The notes under the pieces: model-generated | What the model was told of the DNA's origin: nothing | Database searches by the model: none | What the model saw: only the letters and a program-made list of their open reading frames with translations | Part shown: positions 20,102 to 27,825 of the stretch, one piece after another | Layout: each line of letters starts with the position of its first letter | Numbering within the stretch: the first letter of the stretch is position 1 | Assembly: GCF_007859325.1 (NCBI RefSeq) | Contig: NZ_VOHK01000010.1 | Location: forward strand, 1-43,123 | Length of the DNA stretch: 43,123 bases | Direction of reading: 5' to 3' | From: Luteimonas marina | GTDB taxonomy: Bacteria > Pseudomonadota > Gammaproteobacteria > Xanthomonadales > Xanthomonadaceae | Position numbers and translations under genes: made by a program

Positions 20102-20178
20102 TGTCATCGCGAGCGTCGCGAGGGATCTGTTCTTGTCGCGACCGGATGGAGAGATCCCTCGCTGCGCTCGGGATGACA
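20102..20178. repeat. Inverted repeat pair downstream of the hvfC-like gene
   Basis: Arms at 20102-20128 and 20152-20178 are near-perfect reverse complements of the TGTCATC(C/G)..GAGGGATCT type. The surrounding 19937-20230 (294 bases) contains no supported gene. Confidence 0.8.
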
Positions 20179-20230
20179 GGGGGTCGGGGGAAGGCCGGAT
20201 TTTCGGGGGGCGACAGGTCTTCGGGGCGAC

Positions 20231-21016
20231 TCAGGCGCTGCGGACCCCCGCAAGCGTGCCCTCGTCGTGCATGCGCGCGAGCATGGCCCGGCCTTCGTCG
20301 AGGAAGGCCTCGTCGCCGACGCCCGCTTCCCACGAGAGCGCCCGCAGGCAGTCGCGCCCGCTGCGCGTGGCCCCGTCCAGCAGTTCCAGCAGGCGGAACG
20401 CCAGCGGCGACAGCTGCGCGAAGCGCACCTCGCCCTGCGCATCGCGGCGCACCAGCAGCAGCGTGGGTTGCTCCGGCGGTGTGGATGGTTGGTGTTCCGG
20501 GCCGATGCGATGCACCGGCCAGCGATAGGCCAGCGCCCAGGCCTGCGGCGAGAGCACGGGGATGCCGTCGAGCAGGGCCTGCCCCGGATCCGCTCCGGAG
20601 GCGTCGACGGGCTCGATCTCGACAGGCGGCTGCGCGTCCGAAATCTGCAGCGCCAGCTCGACCCATTCGTAATGCGCCAGCTCCGGCAGCCAGGGTGGCA
20701 GCGCCGCGTCCTCGTCGATCTGCCGTTCGAGCCAGCGCACGAATTCGCGCCCGATCTCGGTGAACAGCGGCGTGTGGCAGCGGTGGCCGGCGTAGAACGC
20801 ACGGACCAGCGCATGCCAGGCCTCGTTGCCGAGCGTCCTGCGGATCACCGGGAAGTTGCCGGCGAGCAGGCCCTGCAGGTTGTTGTAGAGCAGTTCGCGG
20901 TACACGGCCAGGCGCCGGTCCTCGATGCCGTCGGGCGCCGCCGCCGCGGCGGGATCGCGCAGATGGCGCGACAGCGCGAACTGCTGCGCGCGCAGCGTGG
21001 CCGGAGCCTCAGCCAT
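20231..21016 (-). CDS. HvfC/BufC-type partner protein (DUF2063) of the DUF692 enzyme
   Basis: A 261-residue cytoplasmic protein. The hallmark of DUF2063 is intact near the start: [20 protein letters not shown] and [10 protein letters not shown], followed by [20 protein letters not shown] and [15 protein letters not shown]. The C-terminal part ([15 protein letters not shown] helix, then the [18 protein letters not shown] segment) resembles the winged-helix-like end of HvfC. In characterised systems (MbnC, HvfC, TglI-like partners) this component binds the precursor and forms a complex with the multinuclear iron enzyme. It overlaps the enzyme gene by eight bases, implying coupled synthesis. Start at 21016 was chosen since DUF2063 sequence begins shortly afterwards; the frame further upstream is a shadow of the enzyme gene. 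Confidence 0.9.
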   Translation of the reverse strand: MAEAPATLRAQQFALSRHLRDPAAAAAPDGIEDRRLAVYRELLYNNLQGLLAGNFPVIRRTLGNEAWHALVRAFYAGHRCHTPLFTEIGREFVRWLERQIDEDAALPPWLPELAHYEWVELALQISDAQPPVEIEPVDASGADPGQALLDGIPVLSPQAWALAYRWPVHRIGPEHQPSTPPEQPTLLLVRRDAQGEVRFAQLSPLAFRLLELLDGATRSGRDCLRALSWEAGVGDEAFLDEGRAMLARMHDEGTLAGVRSA

Positions 21017-21881
21017 GCGCCGGTCTCGCCGCAGGGGCGTCGGCGGCGCGCTGCAGGGCGCGGATGCCGTCCACCTCGCCCAGCAGTTCCTCGAACGGCG
21101 GGAAGTTGAAGTCGCGTTCCAGCAGCGTCGGCCGCACGCCGTGCACGCGGTAGGCCTCGGCGAGCAGTTGCCAGACATCGCGCTTGACCGCGGCGCCGTG
21201 GGTGTCGACCTTCAGGTCGTCGGCCTCGTCGTAGTGGCCGGCGACGTGGTAGCAGGCGATCCGCGACGATGGCATCCGCCGCAGGAACTCGGCGGCGTCG
21301 TAGCGGTGGTTGACCGCGTTGACGTAGATGTTGTTGACGTCGAGCAGCAGGTCGCAGTCGGCGCGCTCGAGCACGGCGTTGACGAACGTCGCCTCGTCCA
21401 GCGCAAGCTGCGGTGCGACCGGAATGCTGGCGTAGTAGCTGACGTTCTCCACCGCGATCCGCCGCCCGAGCAGGTCCTGCACGCGGCGGATCCGCACCGA
21501 GACGTGTTCGACCGCCTCTTCGGTGAACGGGATCGGCAGCAGGTCGTAGAGGTGGCCGTCGTCGCTGCACCAGCTCAGGTGTTCGCTGTACAGCGGCACG
21601 CGGTGGTGATCGAGGAAGCGACCGACGCGGGCGAGGAAGGTCTCGTCCAGCGGCGCCACGCTGCCCAGCGACAGCGACAGGCCGTGGCAGGTGATGGCGT
21701 GGCGCTCGGCCAGCGCCTCGAAGGCGGCGCCGAGGCGTCCGCCGACGCCGATCCAGTTCTCGGGCGCGCATTCGAGGAAATCGAACGCGGCCCGGTCGGC
21801 CGCCTGCAGCGCGGACAGCAGTCCGCGCCGCAGGCCGAGGCCCGCGCTGGCGCTCGGCAGCGGCGGGGGAGCCGGACGCAT
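21009..21881 (-). CDS. HvfB/MbnB-like multinuclear non-haem iron oxidase (DUF692, MNIO)
   Basis: A 290-residue TIM-barrel enzyme of the MNIO (DUF692) family. MNIOs use two or three iron ions and O2 to remodel cysteines in peptide precursors; MbnB and HvfB make oxazolone-thioamide groups that bind copper. Family landmarks in order: GLGLRRGLL (14-22), APENWIG (39-45), [10 protein letters not shown] (65-74), [10 protein letters not shown] (95-104), VENVSYYAS (144-152), [15 protein letters not shown] (178-192), YHVAGHYDE (211-219), VDTHGA (225-230) and LLERDFNFP (253-261). Candidate metal ligands are H66, E145, D181, H216, D226/H228 and E255. Nothing essential appears lost. It follows the precursor gene by 25 bases and overlaps its partner gene. 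The modification is inferred from family and precursor motif, not seen. Confidence 0.93.
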   Translation of the reverse strand: MRPAPPPLPSASAGLGLRRGLLSALQAADRAAFDFLECAPENWIGVGGRLGAAFEALAERHAITCHGLSLSLGSVAPLDETFLARVGRFLDHHRVPLYSEHLSWCSDDGHLYDLLPIPFTEEAVEHVSVRIRRVQDLLGRRIAVENVSYYASIPVAPQLALDEATFVNAVLERADCDLLLDVNNIYVNAVNHRYDAAEFLRRMPSSRIACYHVAGHYDEADDLKVDTHGAAVKRDVWQLLAEAYRVHGVRPTLLERDFNFPPFEELLGEVDGIRALQRAADAPAARPAHG

Positions 21882-21906
21882 GCGCGCGGGTGCGCGGTTC
21901 AGCGGG

Positions 21907-22332
21907 TCAGGCGGCGCCGCCGCACTTGCCCTCGCCGCACTTGCCTTCCATGTCGGCCTTCTTGCCGGCCTTGTGCGCCTCGTGCTCGGCCTGGTCGATG
22001 AAGCCGTCGCCGTTGCTGTCGATTGCCGCGAACTTCTCGCCCTTGTCGGGATGGGCGGCGTCGAACTCGGCGCGCGAGACCTTGCCGTCCTTGTCGGTGT
22101 CGATCCTGTCGAGCCCGCACTTGCCTTCGCCGCACTTGCCCTCGGCCTTGGCCTTGTCGCCGCCGCAGCTGCCTTCCTGCGCCTTGGCGTCGGCGGTGGC
22201 CGCGTCCTGCGCGCCGAGCAGGTAGCCCTGGGCGAGCGGGGTGACCGCGAAACTGGAGCCGGACAGCAGCAGGCCGCCGGCGAGGGCGGTGCCGATGGCG
22301 ACGGCGACGGGCTTCTTGCTGGACTGGGTCAT
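21907..22332 (-). CDS. Secreted MNIO precursor: EGKCG motifs flanking two EF-hand loops (HvfA-like)
   Basis: A 141-residue protein. Residues 1-29 are a Sec signal peptide (cut near SSFA). Cysteines occur only in short EGxCG motifs: EGSCG 53-57, EGKCG 64-68 and 69-73, then EGKCG 129-133 and 134-138. Between them lie two complete EF-hand loops, 78-89 ([12 protein letters not shown]) and 105-116 ([12 protein letters not shown]), with the expected Asp/Asn and final Glu ligands. EGKCG is the motif that HvfB/HvfC convert to copper-binding oxazolone-thioamide in Haemophilus HvfA, and the genes for such enzymes follow directly. I infer a periplasmic or secreted Cu- and Ca-binding modified peptide. 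Start 22332 follows GGAG at six to nine bases; the longer frame adds non-coding-like sequence. No DoxX-like hvfD gene or sigma-factor gene is adjacent. Confidence 0.9.
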   Translation of the reverse strand: MTQSSKKPVAVAIGTALAGGLLLSGSSFAVTPLAQGYLLGAQDAATADAKAQEGSCGGDKAKAEGKCGEGKCGLDRIDTDKDGKVSRAEFDAAHPDKGEKFAAIDSNGDGFIDQAEHEAHKAGKKADMEGKCGEGKCGGAA

Positions 22333-22704
22333 GGTGGAGCTCCTCTGGAGGGGCGGGCATGCCCGCGGGTGAGACGGTCGGGGAACCCGCAGACGAGCGC
22401 TTCGGGCTGAAGTCGACGGGTACGACGGCGCTGCGCGGCGGCACGTGCGCGCCGCTTTGGCATCGAAGTCGCGGTTGCCGCTGGCGCCATCGCGTTCCCC
22501 CCGATCCCGTTGCCGGGAGTGTGTCGAACCATGCATTAAAAGCAGGTTGAGGGCGGAACCGGTGTGCGGCGGCACGCCTGCTGCCGCCCGCGTTCAGGGG
22601 AAGTTTATTTGTGTGGGAGCGCCCTCGGGCGCGATGCCCCGGAGCTCAGGCGTATCGCGCCCGAGGGCGGTCCCACGGGGCCAGCGGCGTGCTGCCCTGC
22701 AGCA
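22333..22704. other. Gap between phoU and the HvfA-like gene
   Basis: About 370 bases that must contain the promoter of the three-gene cluster (minus strand). It holds one palindromic repeat (22613-22676, listed separately). I found no clear copper operator, Fur box or sigma-specific promoter by eye. Confidence 0.5.
22613..22676. repeat. Long imperfect palindrome downstream of phoU
   Basis: Arms 22613-22635 and 22654-22676 (23 bases each, one mismatch), built on GTGGGA...CCCTCGGGCGCGAT and its complement. It lies 29 bases past the phoU stop and could form a long hairpin at the end of the pst transcript, though no T-run follows. Confidence 0.85.
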
Positions 22705-23409
22705 TCAGGTGGCGACGTTGGTCTCGTCGCGCTTGTCCCTCGGCGGCAGGGCGTCGTCGCCGTGCACGAGGAACCAGACGTTCTCGGCGATGTTGGTGGC
22801 GTGGTCGCCGATCCGCTCGAGGTTCTTGGCCATGAACAGCAGGTGCGTGCACGGGGTGATCGCGCGCGCGTCTTCCATCATGTAGGTCAGCAACTCGCGG
22901 AACAGGCCGGTGTACAGCGTGTCCACCTCGGCGTCCTGGGCGCGCACGCGCTGGGCGGCGTCGGCGTCGTTGGCGGCGAACGCGGCCAGCACGTCGCGGA
23001 CCTGGCGGACGACCAGCTGGCCGAGCGCGTTCAGCCCGCGGGTGTGCGGCAGCGGCGGCGACGCATTGAGCGCGGTCGAGCGCTTGGCGACGTTGGCGGC
23101 GTAGTCGCCGATGCGCTCGATGTCCGAGGCGATGCGCAGCGCGGCGAGGATCTCGCGCAGGTCGCGCGCCATCGGGCCGCGCAGCGCCAGCTTCATGACG
23201 TCGTGGCTGACTTCCTGCTCCAGCGTGTCGATCGCTTCGTCGTTGCCGATGATGCGCGCGGCGGCCTTGTCGTCGCGGCGTTCGACGACGTCCAGCGCCG
23301 CTTCCAGCTGCGCCGCCGACATCTCGCCCATCCGCAGGATCTCGCCGATCAGGCGCTGGCGCTCTTCGTCGTAGCTCTTGACGATGTGGTCGTGGGGTTG
23401 GGTGTTCAT
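22705..23409 (-). CDS. phoU: Phosphate signalling regulator PhoU
   Basis: A 234-residue all-helical cytoplasmic protein with two three-helix PhoU repeats. It links the Pst transporter to the sensor kinase PhoR and keeps the Pho regulon off when phosphate is plentiful. The metal-binding E/DxxxD-type motifs are seen as RIASDIERIGDYAANVA in the first repeat and FMAKNLERIGDHATNIAE in the second. Length is normal for the family. It is the last gene of pstS-pstC-pstA-pstB-phoU, separated from pstB by 121 bases containing an inverted repeat. No phoB or phoR is in the window. Confidence 0.97.
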   Translation of the reverse strand: MNTQPHDHIVKSYDEERQRLIGEILRMGEMSAAQLEAALDVVERRDDKAAARIIGNDEAIDTLEQEVSHDVMKLALRGPMARDLREILAALRIASDIERIGDYAANVAKRSTALNASPPLPHTRGLNALGQLVVRQVRDVLAAFAANDADAAQRVRAQDAEVDTLYTGLFRELLTYMMEDARAITPCTHLLFMAKNLERIGDHATNIAENVWFLVHGDDALPPRDKRDETNVAT

Positions 23410-23419
23410 GGTTGAGAGC

Positions 23420-23521
23420 CGGGATTAGGGAATGGGGAATGGGGATTCGGAAGATCGCCGGGAACCGTAACCGGGGCGGGATTCGCCTTGTCGAATCCCC
23501 AATCCCCAGTCCCGAATCCCG
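23420..23521. repeat. Inverted repeat in the pstB-phoU gap
   Basis: Arms 23420-23449 and 23492-23521 (30 bases, a few mismatches) consist of GGGATT/GGGAATGGGGA-type units and their complement. The element fills nearly the whole gap between pstB and phoU and differs in sequence from the other repeat pairs. Confidence 0.85.
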
Positions 23522-23530
23522 CCGTTCGCT

Positions 23531-24388
23531 TCACCCGAAGCGGCCGGTGATGTAATCCTCGGTCTGCTGCTTCGACGGATTCGAGAAGATCGTCTCCGTC
23601 GTGTCGTGCTCGATCAGGTCGCCCAGGTACATGAAGGCGGTGAAGTCGGACACGCGCGCGGCCTGCTGCATGTTGTGGGTGACGATGACGATGGTGTAGT
23701 CGAGCTTGAGTTCCTCGATCAGCTGCTCGATACGGCTGGTCGAGATCGGGTCCAGCGCCGAGGTCGGCTCGTCGAGCAGCAGCACGTCCGGGCGCAGCGC
23801 CACGGCGCGGGCGATGCACAGGCGCTGCTGCTGGCCGCCGGACAGGCCGAGCGCGCTCTGGCCCAGCTTGTCCTTGACCTCGTCCCACAGCGCGCCCTGG
23901 CGCAGCGCCTGCTCGACGCGCTCGTCGAGCTGCTTCTTCGACAGCTTCTCGTGGTGGCGGATCGCGTAGGCGATGTTCTCGTAGATCGTCATCGGGAACG
24001 GCACCGGCTTCTGGAACACCATGCCGACCTTCGACCGCAAGCGGTTCATCGGGTACTTCGGCGACAGGATGTTCTCGCCGTCGAGCAGGATCTCGCCGGT
24101 CGCGTCCATCTTCGGGTACAGCGAATAGATGCGGTTGAAGATGCGCAGCAGGGTCGACTTGCCGCAGCCCGAGGGGCCGATCAGCGCGGTCACGCGCTTC
24201 TCGGGGATCTCGAGGTTGATGTCCTTGAGCGCGTGGAACTTGTCGTAATGGAAGTCCAGGCCCTTGACCGCGATCTTGGTCGGCATCGGCGCCAGCGCGC
24301 CGCGTTGCTGCGTGGCCACGTTGATCCGTTGCTGGGGCGCGGCGGAGTTGAGGTCGTTCATGGCCGGATCCGGGGAGAGGTTAGTCAT
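23531..24388 (-). CDS. pstB: Phosphate ABC transporter ATPase
   Basis: A 285-residue ATP-binding subunit that powers PstCA-mediated phosphate import at the inner membrane. It has Walker [10 protein letters not shown], signature LSGGQQQR, Walker [13 protein letters not shown] and the switch histidine in [25 protein letters not shown] [17 protein letters not shown] is typical of PstB. The N-terminal ~38 residues are a non-conserved extension, so the true start could be an internal ATG (for example before NDLNSA or PTKIAV). The annotated start overlaps the end of pstA by eight bases. Confidence 0.97.
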   Translation of the reverse strand: MTNLSPDPAMNDLNSAAPQQRINVATQQRGALAPMPTKIAVKGLDFHYDKFHALKDINLEIPEKRVTALIGPSGCGKSTLLRIFNRIYSLYPKMDATGEILLDGENILSPKYPMNRLRSKVGMVFQKPVPFPMTIYENIAYAIRHHEKLSKKQLDERVEQALRQGALWDEVKDKLGQSALGLSGGQQQRLCIARAVALRPDVLLLDEPTSALDPISTSRIEQLIEELKLDYTIVIVTHNMQQAARVSDFTAFMYLGDLIEHDTTETIFSNPSKQQTEDYITGRFG

Positions 24389-25265
24389 TGGAGATCTTGT
24401 TGCGGAGCAAGAGCGCGCGCGCGGACAGGCTGACCAGCAGCACGAACACGGTCAGCACGAAGGCGCCGGCCCAGGCGAGCTGTTGCCAGGATTCGTAGGG
24501 GCTGCCGGCGTACTGGTACATCACCACCGGCACGCTCGCCATCGGCTGCAGCACGTTGGAGTTCCAGTACTGGTTGCCGAAGGCGGTGAACAGCAGCGGC
24601 GCGGTCTCGCCGGAGATGCGCGCCAGCGACAGCAGGATGCCGGTGACGATGCCGGCCGAGGCGCTGCGGTAGAGCACCTGGATGATCACCTTCCACTGCG
24701 GCACGCCCAGCGACAGCGCGGCCTCGCGCATCTGCACCGGCACCAGCTGCAGCATCTCGTCGGTAGTGCGTACCACCACCGGCAGCACGATGAAGGCGAG
24801 CGCGATCGCGCCGGCGAGCGCCGAGAAGTTGCCGCCGGTCTGCATCACGATCAGGGTGTAGACGAACAGGCCGAGCACGATCGACGGCGCCGACAACAGG
24901 ATGTCGTTGACGAAGCGGACCACGGTGCCGGCCTTGCGTGCCTTGCCGTACTCCGACAGCCAGGTGCCGGCGGCGACGCCAAGCGGCGTGCCGATCCCGA
25001 TCGCCATCGCGCACATCACCGCGCTGCCGAAGAAGGCATTGAGCAGGCCGCCTTCCTGCAGCGGCGGCGGCGTCATCTGGGTGAACAGCGCCCAGTTGAT
25101 GCCGCCGACGGCCTTGGCGAACAGCGTCCACAGGATCCAGCCGAGGAAGAACAGGCCGAACAGCGCGGTGCCGACGGCGAGGACGACGGCCAGGGCGTTG
25201 CCGAAACGGCGCCTGGCGTACAGGCGGTCGGCGATGGCGTGCTCGCGTGCGGTGACGGCGGACAT
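24381..25265 (-). CDS. pstA: Phosphate ABC transporter permease PstA
   Basis: A 294-residue inner-membrane permease forming the phosphate channel with PstC. It has about six hydrophobic helices and the cytoplasmic loop that contacts PstB ([38 protein letters not shown]). The start ATG at 25265 shares its A with the pstC stop (TGATG), showing translational coupling and ruling out the much longer frame upstream, which is a shadow of pstC. It overlaps pstB by eight bases at its end. Confidence 0.96.
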   Translation of the reverse strand: MSAVTAREHAIADRLYARRRFGNALAVVLAVGTALFGLFFLGWILWTLFAKAVGGINWALFTQMTPPPLQEGGLLNAFFGSAVMCAMAIGIGTPLGVAAGTWLSEYGKARKAGTVVRFVNDILLSAPSIVLGLFVYTLIVMQTGGNFSALAGAIALAFIVLPVVVRTTDEMLQLVPVQMREAALSLGVPQWKVIIQVLYRSASAGIVTGILLSLARISGETAPLLFTAFGNQYWNSNVLQPMASVPVVMYQYAGSPYESWQQLAWAGAFVLTVFVLLVSLSARALLLRNKISND

Positions 25266-26233
25266 CAGTTGCCCTCCTTGCGCGCCAGCTGCATCAGCAT
25301 GAAGCGGGCGATGGCCAGTACCACGAAGGTGACGATGAACAGCACGAAGCCCAGCAGCAGCAGGGCCGAGCGATAGGTTTCGGTGGCCTCGCCGAAGTCG
25401 TTGGCGATCAGCGCGGCGATCGTGGTGCCGGGTTCGAGCAGCGACGGCGACAGTCGCACCGAGTTGCCGACCACGAAGGCCACCGCCATCGTCTCGCCGA
25501 GCGCGCGGCCGAGGCCGAGGAAGATGCCGCCGATCACCGCCGAGCGGGTATAGGGCAGGACGATGTCCCAGCTGACCTCCCACTTGGTGGAACCGAGTGC
25601 GTAGGCCGATTCCTTCAGCCGCGTGGGCACGGTCAGGAACACCTCGCGCATCACCGAGGAGATGAACGGGATCACCATGATCGCGAGCACGAAGCCGGCG
25701 GTGAGCATGCCGATGCCCAGCGGCGGGCCGCGGAACAGCACGCCGATCCCCGGGATCGTGCCGAGGTGGTCGTTGAGCCAGGGCGTGACGTATTCGGTCA
25801 TCACCGGCACCAGCACGAACAGGCCCCACATGCCGTAGATGATCGAGGGGATGCCGGCCAGCAGCTCGATCGCGGTGCCGACCGGGCCGCGCAGCCAGCG
25901 CGGCGCGACCTCGGTCAGGAAGAAGGCGATGCCGAAGCTCACCGGCACCGCGATCAGCATGGCGATGACGGCGGTGACCACGGTGCCGTAGATCGGCGCC
26001 AGCGCGCCGTACTTGTTCTCGACCGGATTCCATTCGGACGAGTAGAAGAAGCTCAGGCCCTGCGAGGCGAGCGCGTCGCGGCCGCCCCACAGCATCGACA
26101 GCGCGGCGCTGGCCAGGGCGACCAGCACGAACACCACGGTGCCGGTCAGCATCCATTTGAAGACGCGGTCGTTGCGCGCGTCCTTGACGTCGCGGGCGCT
26201 GCTGGCGGGAGCGGGGAGGGTGGCGGCGTTCAT
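25265..26233 (-). CDS. pstC: Phosphate ABC transporter permease PstC
   Basis: A 322-residue inner-membrane permease partner of PstA. Helices begin around residue 28 (WMLTGTVVFVLVALASAAL). Typical PstC blocks are FFYSSEWNPVENKYGALAPI, AIELLAGIPSIIYGMWGLFV and the coupling region KESAYALGSTKWEVSWDIVL with GLGRALGETMAVAFVVGNS. I take ATG 26233; the alternative start at 26263 would lie inside a REP-like repeat. Neither has a strong ribosome site. It is separated from pstS by 152 bases that hold two palindromic elements. Confidence 0.95.
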   Translation of the reverse strand: MNAATLPAPASSARDVKDARNDRVFKWMLTGTVVFVLVALASAALSMLWGGRDALASQGLSFFYSSEWNPVENKYGALAPIYGTVVTAVIAMLIAVPVSFGIAFFLTEVAPRWLRGPVGTAIELLAGIPSIIYGMWGLFVLVPVMTEYVTPWLNDHLGTIPGIGVLFRGPPLGIGMLTAGFVLAIMVIPFISSVMREVFLTVPTRLKESAYALGSTKWEVSWDIVLPYTRSAVIGGIFLGLGRALGETMAVAFVVGNSVRLSPSLLEPGTTIAALIANDFGEATETYRSALLLLGFVLFIVTFVVLAIARFMLMQLARKEGN

Positions 26234-26258
26234 GGAAGTCCCGGAAAGAAGTTGGTCC

Positions 26259-26347
26259 GTCATTCCCGCGTAGGCGGGAACCCAGCGTCTTTGGCCTTGG
26301 GGAGGGTCAAAGCCAAGACACTGGATCCCCGCCTGCGCGGGGATGAC
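26259..26347. repeat. REP-like inverted pair in the pstS-pstC gap
   Basis: Arms 26259-26285 and 26321-26347 are imperfect reverse complements of the GTCAT-CCCGC...GCGGG-ATCCAG kind, each a hairpin itself. They are the same general family as the pair at 16730-16825. Confidence 0.85.
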
Positions 26348-26388
26348 GCAACGTCAGCCGCGCGCGATGCGCGCGGGACGTTGCGTCA
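26344..26388. repeat. Composite palindrome starting at the pstS stop codon
   Basis: On the minus strand the sequence begins with the stop TGA and reads TGACGCAACGTC, then a CG-rich inner hairpin, then GACGTTGCGTCA (perfect 12-base outer arms, 26377-26388 and 26344-26355). It runs straight into the REP arm through a shared GTCATCCC. The same design recurs at 34970-35014. Confidence 0.9.
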
Positions 26389-27483
26389 CTTGAACTCCGC
26401 CGCCCAGTACGCCTCGATCTGCTGCACCAGCTCCGCCGGCAGCGGGACGTAGTGCAGTTCGGTCGCCTGCGCCTGGCCGCTCTCGAACGCCCACTTGAAG
26501 AAGTCCAGCGTGGCCTTGCTGCGCGCGGCGTCCTTGGGCTGCTTGTGCATCAGCATGAAGTTGGTCGCGGTGATCGGCCAGGCGTCGGCGCCGGGTGCGT
26601 CGGTGATCACCAGGTTGAAGTCCTGCGCGCTCGCCCAGTCGGCGGTCGCGGCTGCCGCGGCGAAGCTGGCGTCGTTGGGCTGCACCCAGTTGCCCGCTGC
26701 GTTCTGCAGCGAGGCGTAGGGCATGTTGTTCTGCAGCGCGTAGGCCAGTTCGACGTAGCCGATCGAGCCCTTGATCTGCTTCACGTACGAGGCCACGCCC
26801 TCGTTGCCCTTGCCACCGACGCCGCTCGGCCACTGCACCGAGGTGCCTTCGCCGACCCTGGACTTCCAGTCGCCGCTGACCTTGGACAGGTAGTTGGAGA
26901 AGTTGAACGTCGTGCCGGAACCGTCGGAGCGGTGGACGATGCTGATCTTGCCGTCGGGCAGTGTGGTGCCGGCGTTGAGCGCGGCGATCGCCGGATCGTT
27001 CCAGGCGGTGATCTTGCCGAGGAAGATGTCGGCCAGCACCGGGCCGGTGAGCTTGAGCTGGCCCGGCTGCAGGCCTTCGACGTTGAGCACCGGCACCACG
27101 CCGCCGATCGCCGACGGGAACTGGCCGAGGCCGGCTTCCGCCAGTTCCGCGCTCGACAGCGGCTTGTCGGTGGAGCCGAAGTCGACGGTGCCGGCCTTGA
27201 TCTGCGCGATGCCGCCGCCCGAGCCGATCGACTGGTAGTTGACCTTGGCGCCGGTGGCGGTGTTGTAGTCGGCCGACCACTTCGACACCAGCGGATAGAT
27301 GAACGAGGCGCCGGCGCCGGAAATCTCGGCGGTGCTCCTTTCACCCGCGGGCGTGGCGGCGGCGCCGTCGGCCGAAGGGGCCTGCGCGGCCGGCGTGGTG
27401 TTGCCGCCGTCGGGCGAGCAGGCGGTGGCGAACAGGGCCGTCGACAGCGCGAGCAGGGTCAGGCGGGCGATGGGGGCATTCAT
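26386..27483 (-). CDS. pstS: Phosphate-binding lipoprotein PstS
   Basis: A 365-residue phosphate-binding protein feeding PstCA. The leader ends LFATACSPDGG, a lipobox with Cys at residue 20 or so, so it is probably a lipoprotein; a Thr/Ala/Pro linker follows. The phosphate pocket segments are ISGAGASFIYPL, GSGGGIAQIKAGTVDFGSTD and HRSDGSGTTFNFSNYL. Start ATG 27483 is supported by the signal sequence; a longer frame reaching 27795 lacks coding character. A Pho-box candidate lies at 27551-27568, 68 bases upstream. Its paralogue is encoded just upstream at 27826-28845, about 70% similar by eye in conserved blocks. Confidence 0.96.
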   Translation of the reverse strand: MNAPIARLTLLALSTALFATACSPDGGNTTPAAQAPSADGAAATPAGERSTAEISGAGASFIYPLVSKWSADYNTATGAKVNYQSIGSGGGIAQIKAGTVDFGSTDKPLSSAELAEAGLGQFPSAIGGVVPVLNVEGLQPGQLKLTGPVLADIFLGKITAWNDPAIAALNAGTTLPDGKISIVHRSDGSGTTFNFSNYLSKVSGDWKSRVGEGTSVQWPSGVGGKGNEGVASYVKQIKGSIGYVELAYALQNNMPYASLQNAAGNWVQPNDASFAAAAATADWASAQDFNLVITDAPGADAWPITATNFMLMHKQPKDAARSKATLDFFKWAFESGQAQATELHYVPLPAELVQQIEAYWAAEFK

Positions 27484-27550
27484 GAGGCAGTTCCGAATTG
27501 GGATCTGGATCCGTCCACGGGACGGCATGGCGACATGAAATGATGTTTTT

Positions 27551-27568
27551 GTTACAGCCGTATGACGC
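27551..27568 (-). promoter_or_regulatory. Pho-box candidate upstream of pstS
   Basis: Read on the minus strand: GCGTCAT-ACGG-CTGTAAC, a 7-4-7 direct repeat near the PhoB consensus CTGTCAT, 68 bases before the pstS start. Confidence 0.75.
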
Positions 27569-27631
27569 TGGAGGTCCGCATTCATGACGGCGCCGGCGTG
27601 GTCGCGCCGAAGGGAAGCCCTGTCATTGGCC

Positions 27632-27709
27632 CTGTCATTTCGACCGCAGGGAGAAATCTCGTCTCCGGCGCCGGGGGGAGGAAGTTTCTCCCTGCGGTCG
27701 AAATGACAG
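27632..27709. repeat. Perfect 25-base inverted repeat between the pstS genes
   Basis: Arms 27632-27656 and 27685-27709 are exact reverse complements (outer part CTGTCATTTCGACCGCAGGG). The CTGTCAT ends resemble half a Pho box, but position and symmetry fit a REP-like doublet better. Confidence 0.9.
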
Positions 27710-27753
27710 GATTCGTTTCCCGGGGGTTGTTCCCTCACATGGGAGAAGACCCC

Positions 27754-27778
27754 AAAAAAAGCGGGCCCGAAGGCCCGC
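27754..27778 (-). terminator. Rho-independent terminator of the second pstS gene
   Basis: On the minus strand GCGGGCC and GGCCCGC pair around a four-base loop and are followed by seven T's. It lies 48 bases past the stop of the second pstS gene, so that gene is a separate transcription unit. Confidence 0.92.
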
Positions 27779-27825
27779 AAGGGAGGAGTCCGCAATGGGA
27801 GGAGAATCGATGCGGCGGATGCGCC

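Larger units (their letters stand above)
27484..27825. other. Gap between the two pstS genes
   Basis: About 340 bases with, from low to high coordinates, the leader and Pho box of the first pstS, a 25-base inverted repeat, and the terminator of the second pstS. All are listed separately. No gene is supported here. Confidence 0.6.

Noticed and set aside
22563..23415. Plus-strand open frame opposite phoU
   Set aside because: Composition mirrors phoU in antisense; no family match and no ribosome site.
27632..27709. The CTGTCAT ends of the inverted repeat as Pho boxes
   Set aside because: They are part of a perfect 25-base inverted pair and not direct repeats with 11-base period; the Pho box at 27551-27568 is better placed.
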